The notes under the pieces: generated by a model
What the model was told of the DNA's origin: nothing
The model's database searches: none
The model's input: the letters and a program-made list of their open reading frames with translations, nothing else
Assembly (NCBI GenBank): GCA_964247055.1
Contig: OZ176053.1
Coordinates: forward strand, 13,702,001 to 13,766,000
Length of the DNA: 64,000 bases
Reading direction: 5' to 3'
DNA from: Paragordius varius
Lineage: Eukaryota > Nematomorpha
Program-made: the position numbers and the translations under genes
Shown here: one piece after another, positions 25,101 through 38,716 of the stretch
How positions within the stretch are numbered: position 1 is the first letter of the stretch
Layout of the letters: every line of letters starts with the position of its first letter

Positions 25101-25288
25101 TATACATTCTCTTAGTAAGACTACATCAAAATATAGAGATAGTTTGACAAACTCTTTCATATCCGATTTTTACAACGATACTTTAAAAATTAATGTATAA
25201 AACTAGTCGCATGATTACTCAAGTTAAACTTTGTCCTTAAAAATCGGATATTGGTCACCGGTGAACAAAATTATTTTTTATACATTCT
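22105..25288 (+). repeat. Tandem segmental duplication, copy 2 (3,184 bp)
   Basis: This matches copy 1 monomer by monomer until the extra unit of copy 1, after which the offset falls from 3,362 to 3,184 (the damaged palindrome TTGGTACCGGTG sits at 21,891 and 25,075). Both copies end in the same short-class unit followed by a GCATGATTAC unit. Single differences include GACTATATC near 22,470, GTATGACTAC near 23,173 and CAACAATAC near 23,055. The shared TTGGTACCGG deletion predates the duplication. Confidence 0.9.
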
Positions 25289-26934
25289 CTTAGTAGGACT
25301 ACATCAAAATATAGAGATAGTTTGGCAAACTCTTTCATACCCGATTTTTACAACGATACTTTAAAAATTAATGTATAAAACTAGTCGTATCAATAAATCG
25401 CATCAACACTCAAGTTAAACTTTGTCCTTAAAAATCGGATATTCGTCACCGGTGAACAAAATTATTTTTTATACATTCTCTTAGTAGGACTACATCAAAA
25501 TATAGAGATAGTTTGGCAAACTCTTTCATATCTGATTTTTACAACGATACTTTAAAAATTAAGTGTTAAACTAGTCGCATCAATACTCAAGTTAAACTTT
25601 GTCCTTAAAAATCGGATATTGGTCACCGGTGAACAAAATTATTTTTTATACATTCTCTCAGTAAGACTACATCAAAATATAGAGATAGTTTGACAAACTC
25701 TTTCATATCCGATTTTTACAACGATACTTTAAAAATAATGTGTTAAACTAGTCACATCAATACTCAAGTTAAACTTTGTCCTTAAAAATCGGATATTGGT
25801 CACCGGTGAACAAAATTATTTTTTATACATTCTCTTAGTAAGACTACATTAAAATATAGAGATAGTTTGACAAACTCTTTCATATCCGATTTTTACAACA
25901 ATACTTTAAAAATTAATGTATAAAACTAGTCGTATCAATAAATCGCATCAATACTCAAGTTAAACTTTGTCCTTAAAAATCGGATATTGGTCACCGGTGA
26001 ACAAAATTATTTTTTATACATTCTCTCAGTAAGACTACATCAAAATATAGAGATAGTTTGACAAACTCTTTCATATCCGATTTTTACAACGATACTTTAA
26101 AAATAATGTATAAAACTAGTCGTATCAATAAATCGCATCAATACTCAAGTTAAACTTTGTCCTTAAAAATCGGATATTGGTCACCGGTGAACAAAATTAT
26201 TTTTTATACATTCTCTTAGTAGGACTACATCAAAATATAGAGATAGTTTGGCAAACTCTTTCATATCCGATTTTTACAACGATACTTTAAAAATTAATGT
26301 ATAAAACTAGTCGCATCAATACTATAGTTATTGTCCTTAAAAATCGGATATTGGTCACCGGTGAACAAAATAATTTTTGATACATTCTCTTAGTAAGACT
26401 ACATCAAAATATAGAGATAGTTTGACAAACTCTTTCATATCCAATTTTTACAACGATACTTTAAAAATTATGGTATTAAACCAGTCGCATCAATACTCAA
26501 GTTAAACTTTGTCCTTAAAAATCGGATATTGGTCACCGGTGAACAAAATAATTTTTTTACATTCTCTTAGTAAGACTACATCAAAATATAGAGATAGTTT
26601 GACAAACTCTTTCAAATCCGATTTTTACAACGATACTTTAAAAATTAATCTATTAAACTAGTCGCATCAATACTCAAGTTAAACTTTGTCCTTAAAAATC
26701 GGATATTGGTCACCGGTGAACAAAATAATTTTTTATACATTCTCTTAGCAAGACTACATCAAATAATAGAAATAGTTTGACAAACTCTTTCATATCCGAT
26801 TTTTACAACGATACTTTACAAATTAATGTATAAAACTAGTCGTATCAATAAGTCGCATCAATACTCAAGTTAAACTTTGTCCTTAAAAATCGGATATTGG
26901 TCACCGGTGAACAAAATAATTTTTTATATATTCT
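25289..26934 (+). repeat. Block resembling 12-15 kb
   Basis: The units carry the 12-15 kb markers: GGATATTCGTCACC, TTAAGTGTTAAAC near 25,561, CTCTCAGTAAGAC followed by AATAATGTGTTAAAC and CTAGTCACATC, then ACTATAG, CCAATTTTTAC, CAAATCCG and AGCAAGAC. One unit near 26,325 reads ACTATAGTTATTGTCC and has lost seven bases of TTAAACTTTGTCC. The order implies a segmental transfer between the two regions rather than independent drift. Confidence 0.78.
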
Positions 26935-28724
26935 CTTAGTAAGACTACATCAAAATATAGAGATAGTTTGACAAACTCTTTCATATCCGATTTTTACAAC
27001 GATACTTTAAAAATTATGGTATTAAACCAGTCGCATCAATACTCAAGTTAAACTTTGTCCTTAAAAATCGGATATTGGTCACCGGTGAACAAAATTTTTT
27101 TTATACATTCTCTTAGTAGGACTACATATAAATATAGAGATAGTTTGGCAAACTCTTTCATATCCGATTTTTACAACAATACTTTAAAAATTAATGTATA
27201 AAACTAGTCGCATGATTACTCAAGTTAAACTTTGTCCTTAATAATCGGATATTGGTCACCGGTGAACAAAATAATTTTTTATACATTCTCTTAGTAAGAC
27301 TACATCAAAATATAGAGATAGTTTTGCAAACTCTTTCATATCCGATTTTTACAACGATACTTTAAAAATTAATGTATAAAACTAGTCGCATCAATACTCA
27401 AGTTAAACTTTGTCCTTAAAAATCGGATATTGGTCACCGGTGAACAAAATTTTTTTTATACATTCTCTTAGTAGGACTACATATAAATATAGAGATAGTT
27501 TGGCAAACTCTTTCATATCCGATTTTTACAACAATACTTTAAAAATTAATGTATAAAACTAGTCGCATGATTACTCAAGTTAAACTTTGTCCTTAAAAAT
27601 CGGATATTGGTCACCGGTGAACAAAATAATTTTTTATACATTCTCTTAGTAAGACTACATCAAAATATAGAGATAGTTTTGCAAACTCTTTCATATCCGA
27701 TTTTTACAACGATACTTTTAAAATTAATGTATAAAACTAGTCGCATCAATACTCAAGTTAAACTTTGTCCTTAAAAATCGGATATTGGTCACCGGTGAAC
27801 AAAATTATTTTTTATACATTCTCTTAGTAAGACTACATCAAAATATAGAGATAGTTTGAGAAACTCTTTCATATCCGATTTTTACAACGATACTTTAAAA
27901 ATTAATGTATTAAACTAGTCGCATCAATACTCAAGTTAAACTTTGTCCTTAAAAATCGGATATTGGTCACCGGTGAACAAAATTATTTTTTATACATTCT
28001 CTTAGTAAGACTACATCAAAATATAGAGATAGTTTGACAAACTCTTTCATATCCGATTTTTACAACGATACTTTAATAATTATGGTATCAAACCAGTCGC
28101 ATCAATACTCAAGTTAAACTTTGTCCTTAAAAATCGGATATTGGTCACCGGTGAACAAAATTATTTTTTATACATTCTCTTAGTAGGACTACATCAAAAT
28201 ATAGAGATAGTTTGGCAAACTCTTTCATATCCGATTTTTACAACGATACTTTAAAAATTAATGTATAAAACTAGTCGCATCAATACTATAGTTAAACTTT
28301 GTCCTTAAAAATCGGATATTGGTCACCGGTGAACAAAATAATTTTTTTACATTCTCTTAGTAAGACTACATCAAAATATAGAGATAGTTTGACAAACTCT
28401 TTCAAATCCGATTTTTACAACGATACTTTAAAAATTAATCTATTAAACTAGTCGCTTCAATACTCAAGTTAAACTTTGTCCTTAAAAATCGGATATTGGT
28501 CACCGGTGAACAAAATAATTTTTTATACATTCTCTTAGCAAGACTACATCAAATAATAGAGATAGTTTGACAAACTCTTTCATATCCGATTTTTACAACG
28601 ATACTTTACAAATTAATGTATAAAACTAGTCGTATCAATAAGTCGCATCAATACTCAAGTTAAACTTTGTCCTTAAAAATCAGATATTGGTCACCGGTGA
28701 ACAAAATAATTTCTTATATATTCT
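26935..28724 (+). repeat. Ten-monomer higher-order repeat, full copy (1,790 bp)
   Basis: The ten units, labelled by marker, are: A ATTATGGTATTAAACC; B ACATATAAATA with CAACAATAC and GCATGATTAC; C GTTTTGCAAAC after CTTAATAATCGG; D a second ACATATAAATA unit; E GTTTTGCAAAC; E2 GTTTGAGAAAC; E3 TTAATAATTATGG; F GTTTGGC with ACTATAG; G CAAATCCG with TTAATCTATT; H AGCAAGAC with TTACAAATTAATG. The total is 1,790 bp, ten times 179. The copy is bounded by the TTATATATTCTC word that precedes each A unit. Confidence 0.88.
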
Positions 28725-30158
28725 CTTAGTAAGACTACATCAAAATATAGAAATAGTTTGACAAACTCTTTCATATCCGATTTTTACAACGATACTTTAA
28801 AAATTATGGTATCAAACCAGTCGCATCAATACTCAAGTTAAACTTTGTCCTTAAAAATCGGATATTGGTCACCGGTGAACAAAATTTTTTTTATACATTC
28901 TCTTAGTAGGACTACATATAAATATAGAGATAGTTTGGCAAACTCTTTCATATCCGATTTTTACAACAATACTTTAAAAATTAATGTATAAAACTAGTCG
29001 CATGATTACTCAAGTTAAACTTTGTCCTTAATAATCGGATATTGGTCACCGGTGAACAAAATAATTTTTTATACATTCTCTTAGTAAGACTACATCAAAA
29101 TATAGAGATAGTTTTGCAAACTCTTTCATATCCGATTTTTACAACGATACTTTAAAAATTAATGTATAAAACTAGTCGCATCAATACTCAAGTTAAACTT
29201 TGTCCTTGAAAATCGGATATTGGTCACCGGTGAACAAAATTTTTTTTATACATTCTCTTAGTAGGACTACATATAAATATAGAGATAGTTTGGCAAACTC
29301 TTTCATATCCGATTTTTACAACAATACTTTAAAAATTAATGTATAAAACTAGTCGCATGATTACTCAAGTTAAACTTTGTCCTTAAAAATCGGATATTGG
29401 TCACCGGTGAACAAAATAATTTTTTATACATTCTCTTAGTAAGACTACATCAAAATATAGAGATAGTTTTGCAAACTCTTTCATATCCGATTTTTACAAC
29501 GATACTTTAAAAATTAATGTATAAAACTAGTCGCATCAATACTCAAGTTAAACTTTGTCCTTAAAAATCGGATATTGGTCACCGGTGAACAAAATTATTT
29601 TTTATACATTCTCTTAGTAGGACTACATCAAAATATAGAGATAGTTTGGCAAACTCTTTCATATCCGATTTTTACAACGATACTTTAAAAATTAATGTAT
29701 AAAACTAGTCGCATCAATACTATAGTTAAACTTTGTCCTTAAAAATCGGATATTGGTCACCGGTGAACAAAATAATTTTTTTACATTCTCTTAGTAAGAC
29801 TACATCAAAATATAGAGATAGTTTGACAAACTCTTTCAAATCCGATTTTTACAACGATACTTTAAAAATTAATCTATTAAACTAGTCGCTTCAATACTCA
29901 AGTTAAACTTTGTCCTTAAAAATCGGATATTGGTCACCGGTGAACAAAATAATTTTTTATACATTCTCTTAGCAAGACTACATCAAATAATAGAGATAGT
30001 TTGACAAACTCTTTCATATCCGATTTTTACAACGATACTTTACAAATTAATGTATAAAACTAGTCGTATCAATAAGTCGCATCAATACTCAAGTTAAACT
30101 TTGTCCTTAAAAATCAGATATTGGTCACCGGTGAACAAAATAATTTCTTATATATTCT
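28725..30158 (+). repeat. Higher-order repeat copy, 8 monomers (1,434 bp)
   Basis: The order is A B C D E F G H; units E2 and E3 are absent. The copy starts after TTTCTTATATATTCTC, and A carries GAAATAGTTTG. AATCAGATATTGG before the next copy lies at 30,115, exactly 1,434 bp after the one at 28,681. The C unit is followed by CCTTGAAAATCGG, a private marker of this HOR lineage also seen near 30,471, 32,261 and 33,690. Confidence 0.88.
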
Positions 30159-31771
30159 CTTAGTAAGACTACATCAAAATATAGAGATAGTTTGACAAAC
30201 TCTTTCATATCCGATTTTTACAACGATACTTTAAAAATTATGGTATCAAACCAGTCGCATCAATACTCAAGTTAAACTTTGTCCTTAATAATCGGATATT
30301 GGTCACCGGTGAACAAAATAATTTTTTATACATTCTCTTAGTAAGACTACATCAAAATATAGAGATAGTTTTGCAAACTCTTTCATATCCGATTTTTACA
30401 ACGATACTTTAAAAATTAATGTATAAAACTAGTCGCATCAATACTCAAGTTAAACTTTGTCCTTGAAAATCGGATATTGGTCACCGGTGAACAAAATTTT
30501 TTTTATACATTCTCTTAGTAGGACTACATATAAATATAGAGATAGTTTGGCAAACTCTTTCATATCCGATTTTTACAACAATACTTTAAAAATTAATGTA
30601 TAAAACTAGTCGCATGATTACTCAAGTTAAACTTTGTCCTTAAAAATCGGATATTGGTCACCGGTGAACAAAATAATTTTTTATACATTCTCTTAGTAAG
30701 ACTACATCAAAATATAGAGATAGTTTTGCAAACTCTTTCATATCCGATTTTTACAACGATACTTTTAAAATTAATGTATAAAACTAGTCGCATCAATACT
30801 CAAGTTAAACTTTGTCCTTAAAAATCGGATATTGGTCACCGGTGAACAAAATTATTTTTTATACATTCTCTTAGTAAGACTACATCAAAATATAGAGATA
30901 GTTTGAGAAACTCTTTCATATCCGATTTTTACAACGATACTTTAAAAATTAATGTATTAAACTAGTCGCATCAATACTCAAGTTAAACTTTGTCCTTAAA
31001 AATCGGATATTGGTCACCGGTGAACAAAATTATTTTTTATACATTCTCTTAGTAAGACTACATCAAAATATAGAGATAGTTTGACAAACTCTTTCATATC
31101 CGATTTTTACAACGATACTTTAATAATTATGGTATCAAACCAGTCGCATCAATACTCAAGTTAAACTTTGTCCTTAAAAATCGGATATTGGTCACCGGTG
31201 AACAAAATTATTTTTTATACATTCTCTTAGTAGGACTACATCAAAATATAGAGATAGTTTGGCAAACTCTTTCATATCCGATTTTTACAACGATACTTTA
31301 AAAATTAATGTATAAAACTAGTCGCATCAATACTATAGTTAAACTTTGTCCTTAAAAATCGGATATTGGTCACCGGTGAACAAAATAATTTTTTTACATT
31401 CTCTTAGTAAGACTACATCAAAATATAGAGATAGTTTGACAAACTCTTTCAAATCCGATTTTTACAACGATACTTTAAAAATTAATCTATTAAACTAGTC
31501 GCTTCAATACTCAAGTTAAACTTTGTCCTTAAAAATCGGATATTGGTCACCGGTGAACAAAATAATTTTTTATACATTCTCTTAGCAAGACTACATCAAA
31601 TAATAGAGATAGTTTGACAAACTCTTTCATATCCGATTTTTACAACGATACTTTACAAATTAATGTATAAAACTAGTCGTATCAATAAGTCGCATCAATA
31701 CTCAAGTTAAACTTTGTCCTTAAAAATCAGATATTGGTCACCGGTGAACAAAATAATTTCTTATATATTCT
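30159..31771 (+). repeat. Higher-order repeat copy, 9 monomers (1,613 bp)
   Basis: The order is A C D E E2 E3 F G H. Unit B is missing: the A unit runs directly from ATGGTATCAAACC into the CTTAATAATCGG that normally ends B, a clean in-phase loss of one monomer at about 30,240-30,290. E2 and E3 are present as in the 1,790-bp copy. The next AATCAGATATTGG is at 31,728, 1,613 bp on. Confidence 0.88.
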
Positions 31772-33205
31772 CTTAGTAAGACTACATCAAAATATAGAAA
31801 TAGTTTGACAAACTCTTTCATATCCGATTTTTACAACGATACTTTAAAAATTATGGTATCAAACCAGTCGCATCAATACTCAAGTTAAACTTTGTCCTTA
31901 AAAATCGGATATTGGTCACCGGTGAACAAAATTTTTTTTATACATTCTCTTAGTAGGACTACATATAAATATAGAGATAGTTTGGCAAACTCTTTCATAT
32001 CCGATTTTTACAACAATACTTTAAAAATTAATGTATAAAACTAGTCGCATGATTACTCAAGTTAAACTTTGTCCTTAATAATCGGATATTGGTCACCGGT
32101 GAACAAAATAATTTTTTATACATTCTCTTAGTAAGACTACATCAAAATATAGAGATAGTTTTGCAAACTCTTTCATATCCGATTTTTACAACGATACTTT
32201 AAAAATTAATGTATAAAACTAGTCGCATCAATACTCAAGTTAAACTTTGTCCTTGAAAATCGGATATTGGTCACCGGTGAACAAAATTTTTTTTATACAT
32301 TCTCTTAGTAGGACTACATATAAATATAGAGATAGTTTGGCAAACTCTTTCATATCCGATTTTTACAACAATACTTTAAAAATTAATGTATAAAACTAGT
32401 CGCATGATTACTCAAGTTAAACTTTGTCCTTAAAAATCGGATATTGGTCACCGGTGAACAAAATAATTTTTTATACATTCTCTTAGTAAGACTACATCAA
32501 AATATAGAGATAGTTTTGCAAACTCTTTCATATCCGATTTTTACAACGATACTTTAAAAATTAATGTATAAAACTAGTCGCATCAATACTCAAGTTAAAC
32601 TTTGTCCTTAAAAATCGGATATTGGTCACCGGTGAACAAAATTATTTTTTATACATTCTCTTAGTAGGACTACATCAAAATATAGAGATAGTTTGGCAAA
32701 CTCTTTCATATCCGATTTTTACAACGATACTTTAAAAATTAATGTATAAAACTAGTCGCATCAATACTATAGTTAAACTTTGTCCTTAAAAATCGGATAT
32801 TGGTCACCGGTGAACAAAATAATTTTTTTACATTCTCTTAGTAAGACTACATCAAAATATAGAGATAGTTTGACAAACTCTTTCAAATCCGATTTTTACA
32901 ACGATACTTTAAAAATTAATCTATTAAACTAGTCGCTTCAATACTCAAGTTAAACTTTGTCCTTAAAAATCGGATATTGGTCACCGGTGAACAAAATAAT
33001 TTTTTATACATTCTCTTAGCAAGACTACATCAAATAATAGAGATAGTTTGACAAACTCTTTCATATCCGATTTTTACAACGATACTTTACAAATTAATGT
33101 ATAAAACTAGTCGTATCAATAAGTCGCATCAATACTCAAGTTAAACTTTGTCCTTAAAAATCAGATATTGGTCACCGGTGAACAAAATAATTTCTTATAT
33201 ATTCT
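31772..33205 (+). repeat. Higher-order repeat copy, 8 monomers (1,434 bp)
   Basis: The order is A B C D E F G H, matching 28,725-30,158 including the GAAATAGTTTG variant of A, so these two 8-unit copies are closest relatives although a 9-unit copy separates them. AATCAGATATTGG at 28,681 and 31,728, and ATAATCGG at 29,031 and 32,078, lie 3,047 bp apart. The amplified unit may therefore have been an 8+9 pair of 3,047 bp. Confidence 0.87.
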
Positions 33206-34800
33206 CTTAGTAAGACTACATCAAAATATAGAGATAGTTTGACAAACTCTTTCATATCCGATTTTTACAACGATACTTTAAAAATTATGGTATCAAACCA
33301 GTCGCATCAATACTCAAGTTAAACTTTGTCCTTAAAAATCGGATATTGGTCACCGGTGAACAAAATTTTTTTTATACATTCTCTTAGTAGGACTACATAT
33401 AAATATAGAGATAGTTTGGCAAACTCTTTCATATCCGATTTTTACAACAATACTTTAAAAATTAATGTATAAAACTAGTCGCATGATTACTCAAGTTAAA
33501 CTTTGTCCTTAATAATCGGATATTGGTCACCGGTGAACAAAATAATTTTTTATACATTCTCTTAGTAAGACTACATCAAAATATAGAGATAGTTTTGCAA
33601 ACTCTTTCATATCCGATTTTTACAACGATACTTTAAAAATTAATGTATAAAACTAGTCGCATCAATACTCAAGTTAAACTTTGTCCTTGAAAATCGGATA
33701 TTGGTCACCGGTGAACAAAATTTTTTTTATACATTCTCTTAGTAGGACTACATATAAATATAGAGATAGTTTGGCAAACTCTTTCATATCCGATTTTTAC
33801 AACAATACTTTAAAAATTAATGTATAAAACTAGTCGCATGATTACTCAAGTTAAACTTTGTCCTTAAAAATCGGATATTGGTCACCGGTGAACAAAATAA
33901 TTTTTTATACATTCTCTTAGTAAGACTACATCAAAATATAGAGATAGTTTTGCAAACTCTTTCATATCCGATTTTTACAACGATACTTTAAAAATTAATG
34001 TATAAAACTAGTCGCATCAATACTCAAGTTAAACTTTGTCCTTAAAAATCGGATATTGGTCACCGGTGAACAAAATTATTTTTTATACATTCTCTTAGTA
34101 AGACTACATCAAAATATAGAGATAGTTTTGCAAACTCTTTCATATTCGATTTTTACAACGATACTTTAAAAATTAATGTATAAAACTAGTCGCATCAATA
34201 CTCAAGTTAAACTTTGTCCTTAAAAATCGGATATTGGTCACCGGTGAACAAAATTATTTTTTATACATTCTCTTAGTAAGACTACATCAAAATATAGAGA
34301 TAGTTTGAGAAACTCTTTCATATCCGATTTTTACAACGATACTTTAAAAATTAATGTATTAAACTAGTCGCATCAATACTCAAGTTAAACTTTGTCCTTA
34401 AAAATCGGATATTGGTCACCGGTGAACAAAATTATTTTTTATACATTCTCTTAGTAAGACTACATCAAAATATAGAGATAGTTTGACAAACTCTTTCATA
34501 TCCGATTTTTACAACGATACTTTAAAAATTAATGTATTAAACTAGTCGCATCAATACTCAAGTTAAACTTTGTCCTTAAAAATCGGATATTGGTCACCGG
34601 TGAACAAAATAATTTTTTATACATTCTCTTAGTAAGACTACATCAAAATATAGAAATAGTTTGACAAACTCTTTCATATCCGATTTTTACAACGATACTT
34701 TAAAAATTAATGTATTAAACTAGTCGCATCAATACTCATGTTAAACTTTGTCCTTAAAAATCGGATATTGGTCACGGGTGAACAAAATTATATTTTATAC
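33206..34800 (+). repeat. Partial higher-order repeat copy and right break
   Basis: The copy begins A B C D E, then a second GTTTTGC unit with CATATTCGATT (about 34,143), then a GTTTGAGAAAC unit. After that come unmarked standard units and one with GAAATAG and the GTCACGGGTGAAC change of the left block (about 34,775). F, G and H do not follow, so the periodic HOR run ends here, and a V1-V2 module starts at about 34.8 kb. Confidence 0.8.
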
Positions 34801-37121
34801 ATTCTCTTAGTAAGACTACATCAAAATATAGAGATAATTTGACAAACTCTTTAATATCTGATTTTTAGAGCGTAAACTTTAAAAATAAATGTATAATTTA
34901 CATACGACAATAAGCAAGTTAAACTTTGTCCTTAAAAATCGGATATTAGTCGCCGGTAAAGAAAATAATTTTTTATACATTCTCTTAGTAGTACTACATC
35001 AAAATATAGAGATAGTTTGACAAACTCTTTAATATCTGATTTTTAGAGCGATACTTTAAAAATAAATGTATAATTTAGCATACGACAATAAGCAAGTTAA
35101 ACTTTGTCCTTAAAAATCGGATATTGGTCTCCGGTGAACAAAATTATTTTTTATACATTCTCTTATTAAGACTACATCAAAATATAGAGATAGTTCAAAC
35201 TCTTTCATATCCGATTTTTACAACGATACTTTAAAAATTAATGTATAAAACTAGTCGCATCAATACTCAAGCTAAACTTTGTCCTTAAAAATGGGATATT
35301 GGTCACCGGTGAACAAAATTATTTTTTATACATTCTCTTATTAAGACTACATCAAAATATAGAGATAGTTTGACAAACTCTTTCATATCCGATTTTTACA
35401 ACGATACTTTAAAAATTAATGTATAAAACTAGTCGCATCAATACTCAAGTTAAACTTTGTCCTTAAAAATCGGATATTGGTCACCGGTGAACAAAATTTT
35501 TATACATTCTCTTAGTAGGACTACATATAAATATAGAGATAGTTTAGCAAACTCTTTCATATCCGATTTTTACAACGATACTTTAAAAATTAATGTATAA
35601 AACTAGTCGCATCAAAACTCAAGTTAAACTTTGTCCTTAAAAATCGGATATTGGTCACCGGTGAACAAAATTTTTTTTATACATTCTCTTAGTAGGACTA
35701 CATATAAATATAGAGATAGTTTGGCAAACTCTTTCATATCCGATTTTTACAACGATATTTTAAAAATTATGGTATAACCAGTCGCATCAATACTCAAGTT
35801 AAACTTTGTCCTTAAAAATCGGATATTGGTCACCGGTGAACAAAATTATTTTTTATACATTCTCTTAGTAAGACTACATCAAAATATAGAGATATTTTGA
35901 CAAACTCTTTCATATCCGATTTTTACAACGATACTTTAAAAATTAATGTGTTAAACTAGTCGCATTAATACTCAAGTTAAACTTTGTCCTTAAAAATCGG
36001 ATATTGGTCACCGGTGAACAAAATAATTTTTGATACATTCTCTTAGTAAGACTACATCAAAATATAGAGATAGTTTGACAAACTCTTTCATATCCAATTT
36101 TTACAACGATACTTTAAAAATTATGGTATTAAACCAGTCGCATCAATACTCAAGTTAAACTTTGTCCTTAAAAATCGGATATTGGTCACCGGTGAACAAA
36201 ATAATTTTTTTACATTCTCTTAGTAAGACTGCATCAAAATATAGAGATAGTTTGACAAACTCTTTCAAATCCGATTTTTACAACGAAACTTTAAAAATTA
36301 ATCTATTAAACTAGTCGCATCAATACTCAAGTTAAACTTTGTCCTTAAAAATCGGATATTGGTCACCGGTGAACAAAATAATTTTTTATACATTCTCTTA
36401 GCAAGACTACATCAAATAATAGAGATAGTTTGACAAACTCTTTCATATCCGATTTTTACAACGATACTTTACAAATTAATGTATAAAACTAGTCGTATCA
36501 ATAAGTCGCATCAATACTCAAGTTAAACTTTGTCCTTAAAAATCGGATATTGGTCACCGGTGAACAAAATAATTTTTTATATATTCTCTTAGTAAGACTA
36601 CATCAAAATATAGAGATAGTTTGACAAACTCTTTCATATCCGATTTTTACAACGATACTTTAAAAATTATGGTATCAAACCAGTCGCATCAATACTCAAG
36701 TTAAACTTTGTCCTTAAAAATCGGATATTGGTCACCGGTGAACAAAATAATTTTTTATACATTCTCTTAGTAAGACTACATCAAAATATAGAGATAGTTT
36801 TGCAAACTCTTTCATATCCGATTTTTACAACGATACTTTAAAAATTAATGTATAAAACTAGTCGCATCAATACTCAAGTTAAACTTTGTCCTTAAAAATC
36901 GGATATTGGTCACCGGTGAACAAAATTATTTTTTATACATTCTCTTAGTAAGACTACATCAAAATATAGAGATAGTTTGACAAACTCTTTCATGTCCGAT
37001 TTTTACAACGATACTTTAAAAATTAATGTATTAAACTAGTCGCATCAATACTCAAGTTAAACTTTGTCCTTAAAAATCGGATATTGGTCACCGGTGAACA
37101 AAATTATTTTTTATACATTCT
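34800..37121 (+). repeat. Mosaic block: V module and HOR fragments
   Basis: A V1-V2 pair (TTTACATACGACAA then TTTAGCATACGACAA) is followed by two CTTATTAAGAC units, ACATATAAATA units, an ATTATGGTATAACC unit, then the CCAATTTTTAC, CAAATCCG, AGCAAGAC and ATGGTATCAAACC series of the ten-monomer HOR. The order V1-V2-TTATTAAG-ACATATAAATA-ATGGTATAACC is shared with 19-20 kb, 37.5-38.5 kb and 41.6-42.6 kb. In one unit near 35,501 the A/T run has shrunk to AAAATTTTTATAC. Confidence 0.8.
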
Positions 37122-38716
37122 CTTAGTAAGACTACATCAAAATATAGAGATAGTTTGACAAACTCTTTAATATCTGATTTTTACAACGATACTTTAAAAA
37201 TTAATGTATAATTTAGCATACGACAATATTCAATTTAAACTTTGTCCTTAAAAATCGGATATTGGTGACCGGTGAACGAAACTATTTTCTATACATTCTC
37301 TTAGAAGGACTACATTAAAATATAGAGATAGTTTGACAAAGTCTTTCATATCCGATTTTTACAACGTTACTTTAAAAATTAATGTATAAAACTAGTCGCA
37401 TCAATACTCAACCTAAACTTTGTCCTTAAAAATGGGATATTGGTCACCGGTGAACAAAACTATTTTTTATACATTCTCTTAGTAAGACTACATCAAAATA
37501 TAGAGATAATTTGACAAACTCTTTAATATCTGATTTTTAGAGCGATACTTTAAAAATTAATGTATAATTTAGCATACGACAATAAGCAAGTTAAACTTTG
37601 TCCTTAAAAATCGGATATTAGTCGCCGGTAAAGAAAATAATTTTTTATACATTCTCTTAGTAGTACTACATCAAAATATAGAGATAGTTTGACAAACTCT
37701 TTAATATCTGATTTTTAGAGCGATACTTTAAAAATAAATGTATAATTTAGCATACGACAATAAGCAAGTTAAACTTTGTCCTTAAAAATCGGATATTGGT
37801 CTCCGGTGAACAAAATTATTTTTTATACATTCTCTTATTAAGACTACATCAAAATATAGAGATAGTTCAAACTCTTTCATATCCGATTTTTACAACGATA
37901 CTTTAAAAATTAATGTATAAAACTAGTCGCATCAATACTCAAGCTAAACTTTGTCCTTAAAAATGGGATATTGGTCACCGGTGAACAATATTATTTTTTA
38001 TACATTCTCTTATTAAGACTACATCAAAATATAGAGATAGTTTGACAAACTCTTTCATATCCGATTTTTACAACGATACTTTAAAAATTAATGTATAAAA
38101 CTAGTCGCATCAATACTCAAGTTAAACTTTGTCCGTAAAAATCGGATATTGGTCACCGGTGAACAAAATTTTTTTTATACATTCTCTTAGTAGGACTACA
38201 TATAAATATAGAGATAGTTTGGCAAACTCTTTCATATCCGATTTTTACAACGATACTTTAAAAATTAATGTATAAAACTAGTCGCATCAATACTCAAGTT
38301 AAACTTTGTCCTTAAAAATCGGATATTGGTCACCGGTGAACAAAATTTTTTTTATACATTCTCTTAGTAGGACTACATATAAATATAGAGATAGTTTGGC
38401 AAACTCTTTCATATCCGATTTTTACAACGATACTTTAAAAATTATGGTATAACCAGTCGCATCAATACTCAAGTTAAACTTTGTCCTTAAAAATCGGATA
38501 TTGGTCACCGGTGAACAAAATTATTTTTTATACATTCTCTTAGTAAGACTACATCAAAATATAGAGATATTTTGACAAACTCTTTCATATCCGATTTTTA
38601 CAACGATACTTTAAAAATTAATGTGTTAAACTAGTCGCATTAATACTCAAGTTAAACTTTGTCCTTAAAAATCGGATATTGGTCACCGGTGAACAAAATT
38701 ATTTTTTATACATTCT
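37122..38716 (+). repeat. Segmental duplication, left member (offset ~4,111)
   Basis: Nine monomers start with the TTTAGCATACGACAATATTC unit and run through a V1-V2 module to a unit with CGCATTAATACTC. Each landmark recurs 4,111 bp to the right (ACGACAATAT at 37,220 and 41,331), shrinking to 4,110 after a one-base loss in the right copy. Private changes include GAACAATATTATT near 37,983 and TTTGTCCGTAAAA near 38,128. Confidence 0.86.
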
